NCBI GenBank assembly: GCA_002286855.1
Contig: NRSV01000022.1
Coordinates: 1-64,000, forward strand
DNA length: 64,000 nt
Source: Bipolaris cookei
Lineage: Eukaryota; Ascomycota; Dothideomycetes; Pleosporales; Pleosporaceae
Direction of reading: 5' to 3'
How positions within the stretch are numbered: the first letter of the stretch is position 1; each line of letters opens with the position of its first letter. Positions 12,013 through 22,264 of the stretch are shown here, one piece after another. The position numbers were made by a program, and so were the translations under genes. The notes under the pieces were generated by a model, which had not been told where the DNA came from, did not search any database, and saw only the letters and a list, made by a program, of their open reading frames with translations.

Positions 12013-14119
12013 ATGTCTATGTCAGAGTCGGAAATACTAAAGCCGCTGGACGCCTCAAACACCAATTCAGATGACTGGGAGATATTCGTTCTCAAGGATG
12101 CACACATCACATATGAGAGCAATGGAAAGCCTGCCAGCCTGCTCGCCGCGTATGCGGATACCCCGCTCAAGGTCGAGGGGCACCTAAAGATGCCTGGGCG
12201 CAGCCAGCTAAAGTATCGTACGTAGATTTAGGTGCCATGAAAAGCGCATCAGTAGGATTGCATAGTCAATTGACACAATCGCAGTCCTCAAGAAACCATA
12301 CAACCCCACCGACATCAAGATACGGAACGTGACACGCTTCTCGTACGGCGAGATGACAGATGGCGCATATGTAATATGGGCTCAGGGCAAAGCCGGCTGG
12401 TTCGAAATCCAGCCCGCGCCCCAGTATAAGCCTATCTATGACAAGATGATTCAGGCTGTCGAGCTATTGTACTTTGTGACAGATATCCACAGTGAAATGG
12501 GGAAGAAGAGTGGAGGGCCCAGTGCTGAGCTCATTTTTCAGAAAGTAAGTGCAACATGGATACCTGCAGCTAGCTCCAAAAGCCTGCGCTGGTTGAGCAG
12601 CATTATGAGATATGCAGGCTGACTCATATAGTACGCGGAAGACAAACGCTTCTCTTGTAACGACATAGCCATGGCAGAAGAAATCTTCGACAAGCATCAC
12701 ATGTTTCTGATGATGTGCTTCTTGGACAAAGCACAGGGCTTGAGCTCGCGTAACACTCCTCTATACAAGCACTTTAAAAGAAGATTCCCGGTAAGTGACA
12801 TTCCAACCAACTCTGAACTCAATCTGATCTGCGAATAGAAAGACTTTGACGACTGCAAAGCACGCATCGAGGGGCGGTATTCCCAAATTCAAGCCAAACG
12901 CTCACAGACAAGGTCAAAATCAAGGTCTACGCCATCTCTCACTTCAAAGCAAGCAGCTACACCTGGAACGTCACGCCATACTCAGAGGAAGTCTGCGGGG
13001 TCAAAAAAGCCGGACGCGCCGAAGAAGGACGATAATTGGTGGGAAGCTGCGGCACTTTTTGAATTTATGCAGAAAGCAGTGAACCAACGAGTGGTGCGCT
13101 CAGGGAGAAATCAAATAACTTTGGATCGGATTGCAGAGCTGGTTGTTAGGCGTTATGAGATTGAAGAAGTGGAGACTGCAAAAACGGTCCTACTGGTGCA
13201 CGCGCAGAACCTCTGTTACATGATGAACCATCCGCGAAGAAAAGCTATACAATTCTTCGCAGATGAGCCAATATATCAGGAACTAGCAGCTGGGCATAAT
13301 TTATCCGCAGCCGAACAGAGACAAGCAGAAGACGTCGAGCTCAACCCACGGAAAGATCACGCAAGGCTAAGAGATGGACAGAGTGATTCATCAGATACAT
13401 CTGACGAAGAAGATGAAGACGATGACGAACTACGAACCCCAGTTCGACGACCACCGGGTAGACGGAAGAAAGGTCGTCTGTCAGTCCTACGACCAAAAAT
13501 CAGTAACTTCTCAGGCAAGAGTAAGCGTGTGATCATCAAGCCAGGTAAACAAATAGCCGGTAAGGGCAAAGCACCGGTAGTAGCCAGTAATGCCTCATCG
13601 GAATCTCAAAGCGAGAACGAAGCAAACAGCAGTTCAGACCTGGATATGGGCAGTACGCCCACCCAAGCCCTATCACCAAGTCGCGAGAAGAGAAAACTAG
13701 AAGACACAGACGCCGAGCACGAAGCAAAAGATGCTCGAAGAAAACGAAGAAACAGCAACTCTCTACCTTCTTCCTCTCCGCCCACAGCAAACGATTCCGA
13801 TTCCAGTGAAGCAGACGCAGAAGCCAACGCTTCTCTACCCCTTCCCCTCCGACACCTTCTCACATCAGCATCAGACAATAGCAAACACACGGTCTCCCCT
13901 CAAATCGTATCCACTCCGCTCCCCACGTACGAAGCTAACGGACCCCGCGACTCTTGGCTCTGCAGGTTCGACGGCTGCACCCAACGCATATACGGCTGCA
14001 GCAAGGAACTCGGTCGCCAACTCATCACCGAGCACCTTGAAGACCACAGTCGAGGGCGCGACAAAGTGGTGGGGATTCTATGGCGAGAACAAAATAAGTT
14101 GCATTTACCTGTTAAGTAA
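12013..14119 (+). CDS. RFTS-domain nuclear protein, candidate Raf2/DIM-7 homologue
   Basis: Four exons: 12013-12217, 12285-12544, 12632-12790 and 12839-14119; all introns are GT..AG and keep frame. The start may be 12001 (MLAN MSMSESE) or 12013. The product is about 634 residues. Residues about 15-170 resemble the replication-foci targeting (RFTS) domain of DNMT1: a WEIFVLKDA opening, an IRNVTRFSYGEM segment, WAQGKAGWFEIQPAPQYKPIYDKM and a following helix. A middle basic/acidic low-complexity region has likely nuclear localisation signals (RRPPGRRKKGR, RRKRR). The C-terminus has a C2H2-like cluster (Cys about 583 and 588, His about 607 and 611). RFTS plus a C-terminal zinc finger, without a methyltransferase domain, is the layout of S. 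pombe Raf2 and Neurospora DIM-7, which bring the H3K9 methyltransferase into a Cul4 ligase. The domain call is inferred from motif reading. Confidence 0.7.
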
Positions 14120-14160
14120 GTTTTGATTCCTAGGTGCTGAAGTAGAGATGGGATGAGAAG

Positions 14161-14772
14161 TTAATGACTGGGACCAGTAACTTGATTAAGAAGATTAGAG
14201 AGATGAGTGAGGTTAGTACACCATTGTTTCCTACTCAGCAAGGGGGTGCGAAGGCGGACAAGTTTAGGCCAATTGAACGGCCGGTTTGAAGGGCGATGTG
14301 GGAGATTAATGCAGGCTGAAGATATGGGGGTTTGGATACGCCTCGTTCTTCTGACTTTATGAACAAGTATTTGTGTCATGTGCGCCCATTTTTTCTTTTT
14401 CTTGGATATTACGGCTTCGTCTTCCCCGGATGTTCTTTTTCTCTTTGTCCCTATTTCTTCTTCGGTGCTGTCTATGCTCGGTCGTATATCTTCCGAATCT
14501 ACTTCACATGCTTCGAGTATCACACTTGCGTCTTCGTATACTTTCCTAGTGTCCGGATCAACACGCCATTTTGGATGGGGAAAGGGGAATGCGTGGAGTG
14601 GGGTTAGGACAGCGATTTCCTTGTATTGAGTGTCAAACGCGAAGAGAAGGCCACATGATGTAGGATGGGTTTGCGTATAGTAATCTCGATGTTGGTGTTG
14701 GTGTTGTGAGGGCACTGAGAGTATAGACGATAAGGATGAGGTCGAGGAAGCGCTGAGTTCTGGGGAGGCCAT
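14161..14772 (-). CDS. Hypothetical Lys-rich protein
   Basis: The open frame from 15069 to 14161 is long for this DNA, but only its middle looks protein-like. I place the start at the internal ATG at 14772 (MASPELSASS), giving about 203 residues. The sequence has a Ser-rich start, a His/Gln run (QHQHQH), a segment ending HPKWRVDPDTRKVYEDA, acidic stretches and a KKKKKW basic patch that could be a nuclear signal. The last 60 residues are low-quality and could be past a missed intron or stop. It is tail-to-tail with the RFTS gene, only 41 bp away. I recognise no family. Confidence 0.35.
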   Translation of the reverse strand: MASPELSASSTSSLSSILSVPSQHQHQHRDYYTQTHPTSCGLLFAFDTQYKEIAVLTPLHAFPFPHPKWRVDPDTRKVYEDASVILEACEVDSEDIRPSIDSTEEEIGTKRKRTSGEDEAVISKKKKKWAHMTQILVHKVRRTRRIQTPISSACINLPHRPSNRPFNWPKLVRLRTPLLSRKQWCTNLTHLSNLLNQVTGPSH

Positions 14773-15110
14773 GAGCAATGTGTCTGCATATGTTGTCGTC
14801 TTGGTAATTGTGGAAGTCGGCTTGTTGATACTGAGGCAGAGTTTGTTGTGGAGATGAAAGATGAGAATGTATAGTCCAAGGAAATGGACATCACACGCGA
14901 CGACGATACTATGTAGTGAATAAAAGAGCAAGGAAGATGCGGGCTCGGGTTTCCTCTTTACAGAATTTCCAAATACGAAACGGGGCCTTTTCTTTGTTTG
15001 TCCGGAATTAGGTTTGAAAGGGATAAGGGCGTCACCAGTAAGGACTGCTTCCAATACACACAAAAACACATGAGAGCTCGTAGAATCTTGAAGTTTCTTA
15101 TTTATAAATA

Positions 15111-16202
15111 ACGTGGTTCACAAGCGAGTGGCCACCTCCCCACCAGCGCGTCGACGTCGACATCACGCACTTTTATCACAGTCAATAAACTATCGCGATA
15201 TACCAAATTAATTATCAGAATCGCTACTATCACTTGCACTAACTATTTCAACTGCGCAGGTACGAGCGTTATGTCCAGTCTACTTGCAACGCCCGCACCG
15301 CCTCTCTCATCGCACCCTCTTCGACGCACTCTCACCATCATCACAACTACTACCCGCCTGTTCAGCTGATACTTCTTGTACCTCGCCTACATTGAGAGTC
15401 TCTTCTGTCCGTACGTATCGACGCTTGCGGCTCTTACGCTTGTTTGATTCGTCTAGAGCCTCTTGAAGAGTAGCCGGCGACCCGAAGCGCCCACGCCTTG
15501 GATCACAGTAACCCACTCACGGTTACCTGGCTGGATCCGCTTCTTTTTGCCATATCCTTCTGAGCCTGTGATAACTAACTGTGATAAAATCTTGCCCATC
15601 ATAAAGCCAGTTTCGTCAAAGTTGTGGATATCATCGTCCACAATACTCCACTTCTGCTTTGTCGCCTGGACTAGGTCGAACCAGCGCTGAAAAGCCGCTG
15701 GATCTTCGCAGGCGGCTCGCTGGTGATCATAAGGACGGATCTAGCGCGTACGGAGCTCAGGGGTTCGCTTAACAAAGTTATCAACCCAGTTCTTGCCAGT
15801 AGGGTTGCTCTCCCGCTCATGCAACAGTTTATTAGCCATTGCTCGAACGTCAGCCTTTGTAGGCGCAAATCCTCGCGCAGACTCTTCAAGAATACGCTTA
15901 ACTATAGCCTTCTCTTCTAGCTTATTCAGGCACTTTGAGTTCGCTTCGCAGTCACGTCGGGAGCGCTTTCCAGCGCGTGGGTGAGACAAAGTTCTTTCAG
16001 GCACGTTATAGATAGAAGCAGCACGTCTTTGGCTTTCAACACGTTGCGATTGGACATCAAAGAGAGCAAGTTGAATATCTGATTCGTTAGAAATCAATCG
16101 GGCACTGCGTGGTCGAGACATGTCGCGTCGTAGTGTTGACATTAGGGCGCTGGTGGGGAGGTGGCCACTCGCTTGGGGTGGCCGCTCGCTTGTGAACCAC
16201 GT
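15111..16202 (-). mobile_element. Fot1/pogo-like DNA transposon, internally deleted copy (A)
   Basis: The element is flanked by TA dinucleotides (15109-15110 and 16203-16204) and begins at both ends with ACGTGGTTCACAAGCGAG. The right terminal repeat contains an extra partial duplication of itself. Inside, on the minus strand, are the helix-turn-helix (Tc5/CENP-B type) region and the first DDE segment (NFDETGFMMGK) of a pogo-family transposase. The frame then jumps near 15470 to the C-terminal Lys/Arg-rich tail found in copy B. About 0.7 kb of the catalytic core is missing relative to copy B. It also shares copy B's first in-frame TAG. It is non-autonomous. Confidence 0.88.
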
Positions 16203-16215
16203 TATCCAATTACTT

Positions 16216-17749
16216 TTATACGCTAATCGTCTTGAAAACATTGAATCCTGATCCGCCAGTAGCCATGATCGCGCCCGGAATCTGCGGGTGCCAGTGTGCC
16301 TCCTTGATCTGCTCCATGTAGTGCACAAATAGCAGTTGTGGCGGCACGTCTTGCACGCCTGCTGTGTATTTGCTCTCCTCGTCGTCAAGTTCAACGGCGA
16401 GATCCCACAAGGTGAGTGTGTTGTCGCCAGCGCAAACAAGCACGATACTGTCATCTGTAGGGTGCCACTCGACAGAGGTGATCTGCTCTTTGTGGAATGT
16501 GTAAGATGCGACAGGCGAAGGCTTCTTGTCGCTGGACATGTCGGTGGACGGCTTCCATTGTCGCAAGTCCCAGACTGCCCACTCACCATCGTCGGCGCCT
16601 GAAGCGAGAAGATGAGCTGTCTGATGCGACCAGCTGAGTACGTTGACATCAGTCTTGGAGGCTTGGACACTGAGCACTGGTTTCCGTGATTTTGATCGAG
16701 CATCCCAAATCTTGACTGTGCCGTCGCTTGATGCTGAAGAAAATACATGCTTCTCAGTTGGAGACCATTGTAGTTCCTCGACTGAGCCAAGGTGGCCGGT
16801 ATAAGGTGTTGTGTCAGTTACAAAGCCTCCGCCCTGCGTCCTAGTTGTTGCAAATATCTTTCCAGCGCAGTCAGCTGTAAGAAGTTTGCCCTCGGGTATC
16901 AGAGGAGACCAGTCTAGCGCATAACCCTCGTTTGATCCGTGAGCTCGGATGGTGCAGACTGGCTTATTTTGCACGGGAGAGATGGTGGTGCCGGGTGTGT
17001 CGAAAGAGGTGAGATGTGGGGTGACGTCGTGAATGAGAACCTGGCCTGACTCTGTCATGGCGGCTGTGAGGGTCGTTGGAGGCTGTGCAGATGTGGCTTG
17101 TGGTGTTTGGTGTGCTCGTATACGATTCGTGCAGCTAGTCAACGGTATCGACTTGGTCTCCAATATGGGATCGGATGCCTCGTCATCCGAATCCAAGTCC
17201 TCGTCTCCCTCGTCTTCCTTCTCCATGCGCGACAAACTGCTCATTTTCATGACCATGATCTGGTTCTCCTTGTCCCTGCCCCGTGCTGCTTGTGTGCCGG
17301 CGACTGCGTATACGGTTGCGGGGTACGTTTTGCGATCTGAGCCCAGGTTGTCGGGTACGATGTCGCAGGACAGACAGGGCCATGGCGCTTCTAGGGTATG
17401 CAGCATATCGTATGTTGAAAGATCGGGGTTCAGCGTCTCGCCAGGGGAGAGTTTGTGGCGTCCAGGAATAAATGTGCCTAAAGAAATAGTCAGCAGCATA
17501 TCTAAGTACGGCATATAGAGCTCTCTGACCTTGGTCAACGTCCATGCCATTCTCGCGCTCTTCAGCCTCGCGCTCCTCGTCCGGCCGTCCATCTACTCCT
17601 GCCTCGAGAATCTCATCCTCGCTCTCAAATTCGTCCTCAAATTCATCCTCGAATTCGCCTGCCTCATTCTGGGCGTCTACTTCCATGGGCCGCTCGCCAT
17701 TCTTAATAGCCTCCAGCTCTTGCTCTGATTCTGCCGCTCGCTTTGCCAT
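16216..17749 (-). CDS. RRB1: Ribosome assembly WD-repeat protein Rrb1 (GRWD1)
   Basis: Two exons: 17530-17749 and 16216-17477, joining as D-Q-G-T-F; the 52-nt intron starts with the less usual GTCAGA. The product is about 493 residues. Rrb1 is a nuclear chaperone for ribosomal protein L3 and is needed for 60S assembly. The N-terminus is strongly acidic (FEDEFEDEFESEDE). The conserved GTFIPGRHKLSPGE and LEAPWPCLSCDIVPDNLG follow, then a second acidic stretch and at least four WD repeats, with KIWDARS, AVWDLRQW and TLWDLAVE as repeat ends. The C-terminus is intact even though transposon copy A lies 14 bp beyond the stop codon. TEM1 is divergent, with about 420 bp between the start codons. Confidence 0.93.
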
Positions 17750-18172
17750 GTTTTACGTCTGGGTATATTCTTGCGTGTGGTTGTGCTGGGGCGAGCCGCA
17801 AAAAAAGTCGCACGAGTGTGAATTGGAAAACGAACTTTTTGAATAGTACGCGATAAGCAGCTTATCGAGCACCAGCCACAGCAGCCCCTCGCAGTGGCTT
17901 GTGGCTTGGCGAACCAGGACACGGCGCAGCCATCAGCGCTACCCCATGATACCCAATTGCATCGCGGCTAGCACTCAGTCAACAAGTCGACTTCAGCTCA
18001 CAACACACACGCCCCTTTTGTCCTCGAATGCCCTCGCACGCGTGAAATTGGCTCTGCAAACTCCTCGAACGTCGCGTCTGCCGGGTTTTCCTTGTCTGTC
18101 GCTTTCGACGCGTGCGCGCTCTCAGCTCTCGTTGCTGCCGAATATATACCGCTAGAAGTCGCTGCCGCTGCT

Positions 18173-19432
18173 ATGGAAGAGTACTCGAGTCAGGCGCCTG
18201 TGCCAGAAACACTCCCCCAACCTGTCCAGGTGCCGTTGGAGCAACTGGGGCTTGACCAGCTGCAGCCTGAGCCCGTACCTGTTGATGACCACGAGGCGCA
18301 AAAACATATGGACCAAACCATGGACACGACCGATGACAGCATGGCCAGCACCATTACCGCCAACACCGTCACACCGCTACCAGATCCAGCCCAATCTAGC
18401 AGCCTCGACAACAGCCCTTCCCCATACGGACACGAGCCTCACCGACCATCGACGTCATACTCGGATACCGCTTACCAGTACACAACACACAATGGCTCGC
18501 GCTTCACTACATCCTCAGATGCCGATACTCCTCCGCGGCACGGCTACTACGACTCCAGCAGAGAGGCACATATCGGCCAATCGCACTCGCGGCCTAGCTC
18601 ACAGATGGGACGATACCCGACCTCAGAGGGCGGCGCCCGGTCAAACTCATACCAAGACCAACAACGGAGCGCACAACAGCAGCAGGAAGCAGTCAAAAAT
18701 GCCAGCGTGGTCATCAAGGTCGGCATGGTCGGAGACGCGCAAATCGGAAAGACCAGTCTGATGGTCAAGTATGTCGAGGGTAGTTGGGACGAAGACTACA
18801 TCCAAACATTGGGTGGGTTACACCATGCTTTTTCTAGAGGTTGCAGTTTCTGACACTCGCAGGTGTCAACTTTATGGAAAAGACCATCTCGATCCGGAAC
18901 ACCGAAATCACATTCTCTATTTGGGATCTAGGTGGTCAACGTGAATTCGTCAACATGTTGCCATTAGTCTGCAATGATGCTGTCGCGATACTGTTCATGT
19001 TCGATCTGACGCGCAAGAGCACCCTCAATTCGATCAAGGAGTGGTATCGACAAGGGCGTGGCTTCAATAAGACTGCTATCCCCTTTTTAGTCGGCACAAA
19101 ATATGATCATTTCGTCAATTTTCCCCGAGAAGAACAAGAAGAAATCTCTAACCAGGTACACACGATGTTTGGATCTTGGATGCCAGACTAGTATGCTAAC
19201 AAGGCATAGGCCAAACGGTTTGCACGAGCAATGAAGGCCAGTCTCATCTTTAGCTCAACAAGCCATAGCATCAACGTGCAAAAGGTAGGGAATCTACATG
19301 TTCAGGCTTGGATGTATGCTGACTTTGTCTCAGATATTCAAGATTGTACTATCAAAAGCGTTCGACCTTAAGTGCACTATTCCTGAGATAGAAAACATTG
19401 GCGAGCCACTTCTCCTCTACCAGGCCGTCTAG
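18173..19432 (+). CDS. TEM1: Ras-like GTPase Tem1/Spg1 (septation / mitotic exit)
   Basis: Four exons: 18173-18812, 18863-19155, 19210-19284 and 19334-19432. The protein of about 368 residues starts the septation-initiation (mitotic-exit) cascade at spindle pole bodies. The first 180 residues are a Ser/Pro/Gln-rich extension, longer than in yeasts. The GTPase domain follows: GDAQIGKTSLMVKYVEG (P loop), YIQTLGVNFMEKT (switch I), DLGGQREF (G3) and GTKYDHF (G4, the TKYD signature of Spg1/Tem1). The last two short exons give AKRFARAMKASLIFSST (G5) and the C-terminal helix ending LLYQAV. There is no CAAX box, as expected for this family. The upstream open frame back to 18092 lacks coding character, so ATG 18173 is preferred. 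Confidence 0.92.
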
Positions 19433-19787
19433 TCGCCGGACCGACGAGTGAGACCCCGGACAGAAGGGACGCGGATGAACCTGTCTGAGAGGCAGACGGG
19501 GCGCGTCTTTTATCGGAACGTTACCATGAGCGAATGACTTCATGATTGATTTGCGTGGGATTGCATAGCCCGGCGATTGGAGCACGGAGCTATACATATA
19601 TGTCGGGCACAAAATTGGCGTTCTTCTGCTTTGTATTCGCAGAGGTGCTTGTAAAGTTGGAGCCATGAGAGCTCAACTGGAACAATGGAATGAGAGCGTT
19701 GACTTGCACAGGTGGCGCAGTCTTGCAGCATAGTATACTATAGTCTAATGAAGAGTCGCGGGATAGTAGTAGCTGTTATTATGTTTA
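19433..19787. other. TEM1 3' flank up to the left arm
   Basis: No gene or repeat seen. The sequence ends at the TA dinucleotide where the left Tc1-like element and the inverted repeat both begin. Confidence 0.4.
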
Positions 19788-19789
19788 TA

Positions 19790-21199
19790 CGGAGGTGTCT
19801 CACAAAAGTTTTGTCCCACGCTAACCTCGGCACTTCGGCGTAACTCTTCTTGGCGCAATTCTACCCTTGATGCTGAGTAGCTTTACAATTTATCTGTATC
19901 TATCGTTACAATGTCTCCTAATACTGATACTTACACCCGAACCTTGAGTGTGGCGTTGAAGTCACCTTCTGTTGGCAAGTCTACATCACAGATCTCTGAG
20001 CTCACTGGTGTTCATCCTCGTACGGTCAATCGTATCTATAGTAGAGCTATTGAGGCTGGTTTCGAGCCAAACGTTCTCTTAAGATCCTCCCAGAGCACGT
20101 ACAAGACGCCCCTCGCTCTGGCCGATCTTCAAAGCAGACGGACGAGGTGAAGGTGCAGATAATTCAACAAGTACGACGTGATAGATACGGACGAGAGAAA
20201 AGCTGTGCTGATGTTGCTGGTGCTCTCAGTCTTCAAGGAGTCAATATATCACGCACTACAGTCTGGAGAGTATTGAGAGAGGCAGGATACAGAAAGACCA
20301 AGCCGACGAGGAAGCCTCGGTTGACACAGGAGATGAGGAGTGCTCGTCTTAAGTGGGCGCTTGATCACAAGGACTGGACATTAGAAGACTGGAAGAATGT
20401 CATCTGGAGAAAAGCAGACGAGAGAGTAGTCAAGAGCTGTATCCGTGAGAGGCGGAGGGGATACTCGGAATTTATGTTCTGGAGCTGTTTCTCGTATGAC
20501 AAAAAGGGTCCATGCCATGTCTATCAGCCAGAGACAAACGTGGAGAAAAAAGACGCTGCTCGGAAGATTGAGCAGCTCAACGCTGATCTCGAGCCTCTCC
20601 AGCGAGAGGAGTGGGAGCTGTCCACATCTATGAGAAGAACAGGACTACGTAATAAGCCTGGCAGGAAGCCTCAATGGAGATGGACAGAGGAGACAGGCAA
20701 GCTAGTACGTTCGTCTAAAGGTACTATAGACTGGTGGATATATCAGAGCTGCGTTCTAATCCCAAAGCTGATTCCTTTCGCCAAAGAGTGCCTCCAAGAC
20801 AGGCCTCAGACCGTAGTTATGGAGGATAAGGCACCTGGGCACGCCCACCAGTATCAGAACGTTGTCTATAGTCTATCGAACGTCGAGAGACTACTTTGGC
20901 CTGGCAACGCTCCAGACTGTAACTGTATTGAGCCATGCTGGTTCTATATGAAGAGAGAGACTACAAAGAAAGGAGCTCCGCAGTCAAAGGTTAAGGCAGT
21001 TAGAATCTGGCAGAAATGCTAGAGAGATCTCTCGCAACTTAAGATCCAAACTTGGATTGAGCAAATTCTTGTAGATGTTCAAAAGATAATTGAGCTACAG
21101 GGTGGCAATGAGTACATAGAGAGAGACAAGCCTCTGCCAAGGCGGCGGTACTTCGGCTAGATTATTCTTGACAGACAATACTTTCGAAAGGCACCTCCG
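19790..21199 (+). mobile_element. Tc1-like DNA transposon, left copy
   Basis: The element is about 1,410 bp, flanked by TA at 19788-19789 and 21200-21201. Imperfect terminal inverted repeats start CGGAGGTG at both ends (right end read in reverse) and stay similar for about 26 bp. It encodes a disrupted DDE transposase. The left end is also the outer end of the inverted repeat arm. Compared with the Fot-like elements it is well preserved. Confidence 0.9.
19911..21160 (+). pseudogene. Tc1-like transposase, frameshifted and with one TAG
   Basis: The N-terminal helix-turn-helix part (STSQISELTGVHPRTVNRIY) is in one frame. The rest (ILPEHVQDAPRSGRSSKQ, then NISRTTVWRVLREAGY) is in the -1 frame, with the shift between about 20061 and 20085. 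Catalytic residues can be read at ADERVV (first Asp), VVMEDKAPGH (second Asp) and CNCIEPCW (Glu). An in-frame TAG at 21020-21022 (after RIWQKC) precedes a conserved tail ending RRRYFG at 21160; the family normally has Trp at such a site. I see no slippery heptamer in the right phase, so decay is likelier than programmed frameshifting. Confidence 0.8.
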
Positions 21200-21208
21200 T
21201 AATATCTG

Positions 21209-21720
21209 CTAACCAGAATACGGATAACCACGACCCTCAGCCCAAGTACTCTTATAAGGATCGTGAGAGACAACAATATTTCCAGTTGCCCCATCAACAT
21301 CATACCAACCATTAGCAGCTTGCTTAACACAATTATTCCACCAATTAGTACCACTCAAGCCGTCAGGACTGATAGAGACGCACTTGAATTGGTTAGCAAC
21401 ATTTCCCATAATTATAGATTATATCTTACTCTGCCCTTTCCATTGTCATAGTTTGCCTATATAAAGTTAGGGCTTATATTTAAATAGTGAATGCTGTTAC
21501 TTACAAGACCCTTATAATTATTAACGCAGGTTTGCTCAGTGAGCTGCCAATCGTATTTAAGGCTACGGTTTTGGTCCACAAATTTGCCATCAACCTGAAC
21601 GTTGGCAACGTAACAATCAAGCTCAATCCAATTGCCAGATGGTATTTCGTGGCCCTTTGGAGCAGCCTGTACAGAAGGCAGAATGGCTAAAGCAGCCGTA
21701 AAAAAGAAGTAAGTGTACAT
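21209..21720 (-). CDS. Small secreted cysteine protein 1 (SSP1), left copy
   Basis: Exons by eye: 21505-21720, 21430-21456 and 21209-21382, the exact mirror of the right copy. The predicted protein is 138 residues. The signal peptide (MYTYFFFTAALAILPSVQA) is followed by a mature part of about 119 residues with four cysteines (LDCYV, EQTCVNN, GRCVSIS, WNNCVKQ) and many Trp/Tyr/Asn/Gly. Intron 1 is 48 nt (GTAAGT..TATATAG). Intron 2 is 47 nt with GTAAGA and a perfect GCTAAC branch but a CAAG acceptor. If intron 2 is retained, translation stops after about 86 residues. I recognise no family. It is divergent from SSP2 across a shared promoter. A small cysteine-containing secreted protein in a transposon-rich island is a typical candidate effector, but that is inference. 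Confidence 0.75.
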
Positions 21721-22264
21721 AGTAATATGCGTTTAGTTGATTCTTTTGCAATAGAATAATAATTAGAAGGAGGAACAAAGGCGAGCTTTATAACTTAACT
21801 TGCTTATACTTCTAAGATAAGAGACGTTAGGGATTATAAGTAGCTTAAGTTTAATGCTCTAAGTGCTTAAGTTTAGTGCCCTAAGTAGCTTAAGTTTAGT
21901 GCCCTAAATAAAATTACGTAATCGGCGTAATTTTAGCTAGACTTATATTGCCTTAATAAAAGTGACGTAGAAAGTGACGCGGGAAGTGCCGTGAGAAGTG
22001 ACGTGAGAAGCAACGCGGGAAGTTACACGGGAAGTATTGTAAGAGTATACCTAAGATTTAGAATAAAGTAGTCTTGGCATGGAGCCTCTATCAGGTAAGT
22101 AGTTTATGTCTTAGGTTTCTTACTAACTACTATTAAAAAGGTCTCCACCGCCTAATATAAAAAGCCACTACCACTTACCACCACTGCATTGCTTTTCTTA
22201 AACATAACCTATCTACAAACTTACTGAGTTACGTCAATTGCTTCTCTTGACATTAACCTGCATT
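21721..22264. promoter_or_regulatory. Bidirectional promoter of SSP1/SSP2 with two tandem repeat arrays
   Basis: The 544 bp between the two start codons are AT-rich. TATA-like sites face each way: TTATAAAG on the minus strand at about 21786-21794 for SSP1, and TATAAAAAG at about 22156-22164 for SSP2. Array one (21842-21910) is three copies of a 22-23-mer around GCTTAAGTTTAGTGCCCTAAGT. Array two (21962-22033) is six 12-mers close to GTGACGTGAGAA or GTGACGCGGGAA. Several 12-mers contain TGACGT or TGACGC, the half-site read by bZIP/ATF-type factors. That link is inference. Confidence 0.6.

Noticed and set aside
15741..16790. A 349-residue open frame on the minus strand
   Set aside because: It is a chimera: its first part is the wrong frame of RRB1 and its second part is the transposase of Fot copy A. 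No single gene is supported.
20061..20085. Programmed -1 frameshift in the Tc1 transposase
   Set aside because: No slippery heptamer in the right phase and no obvious downstream pseudoknot; an additional TAG suggests plain decay.
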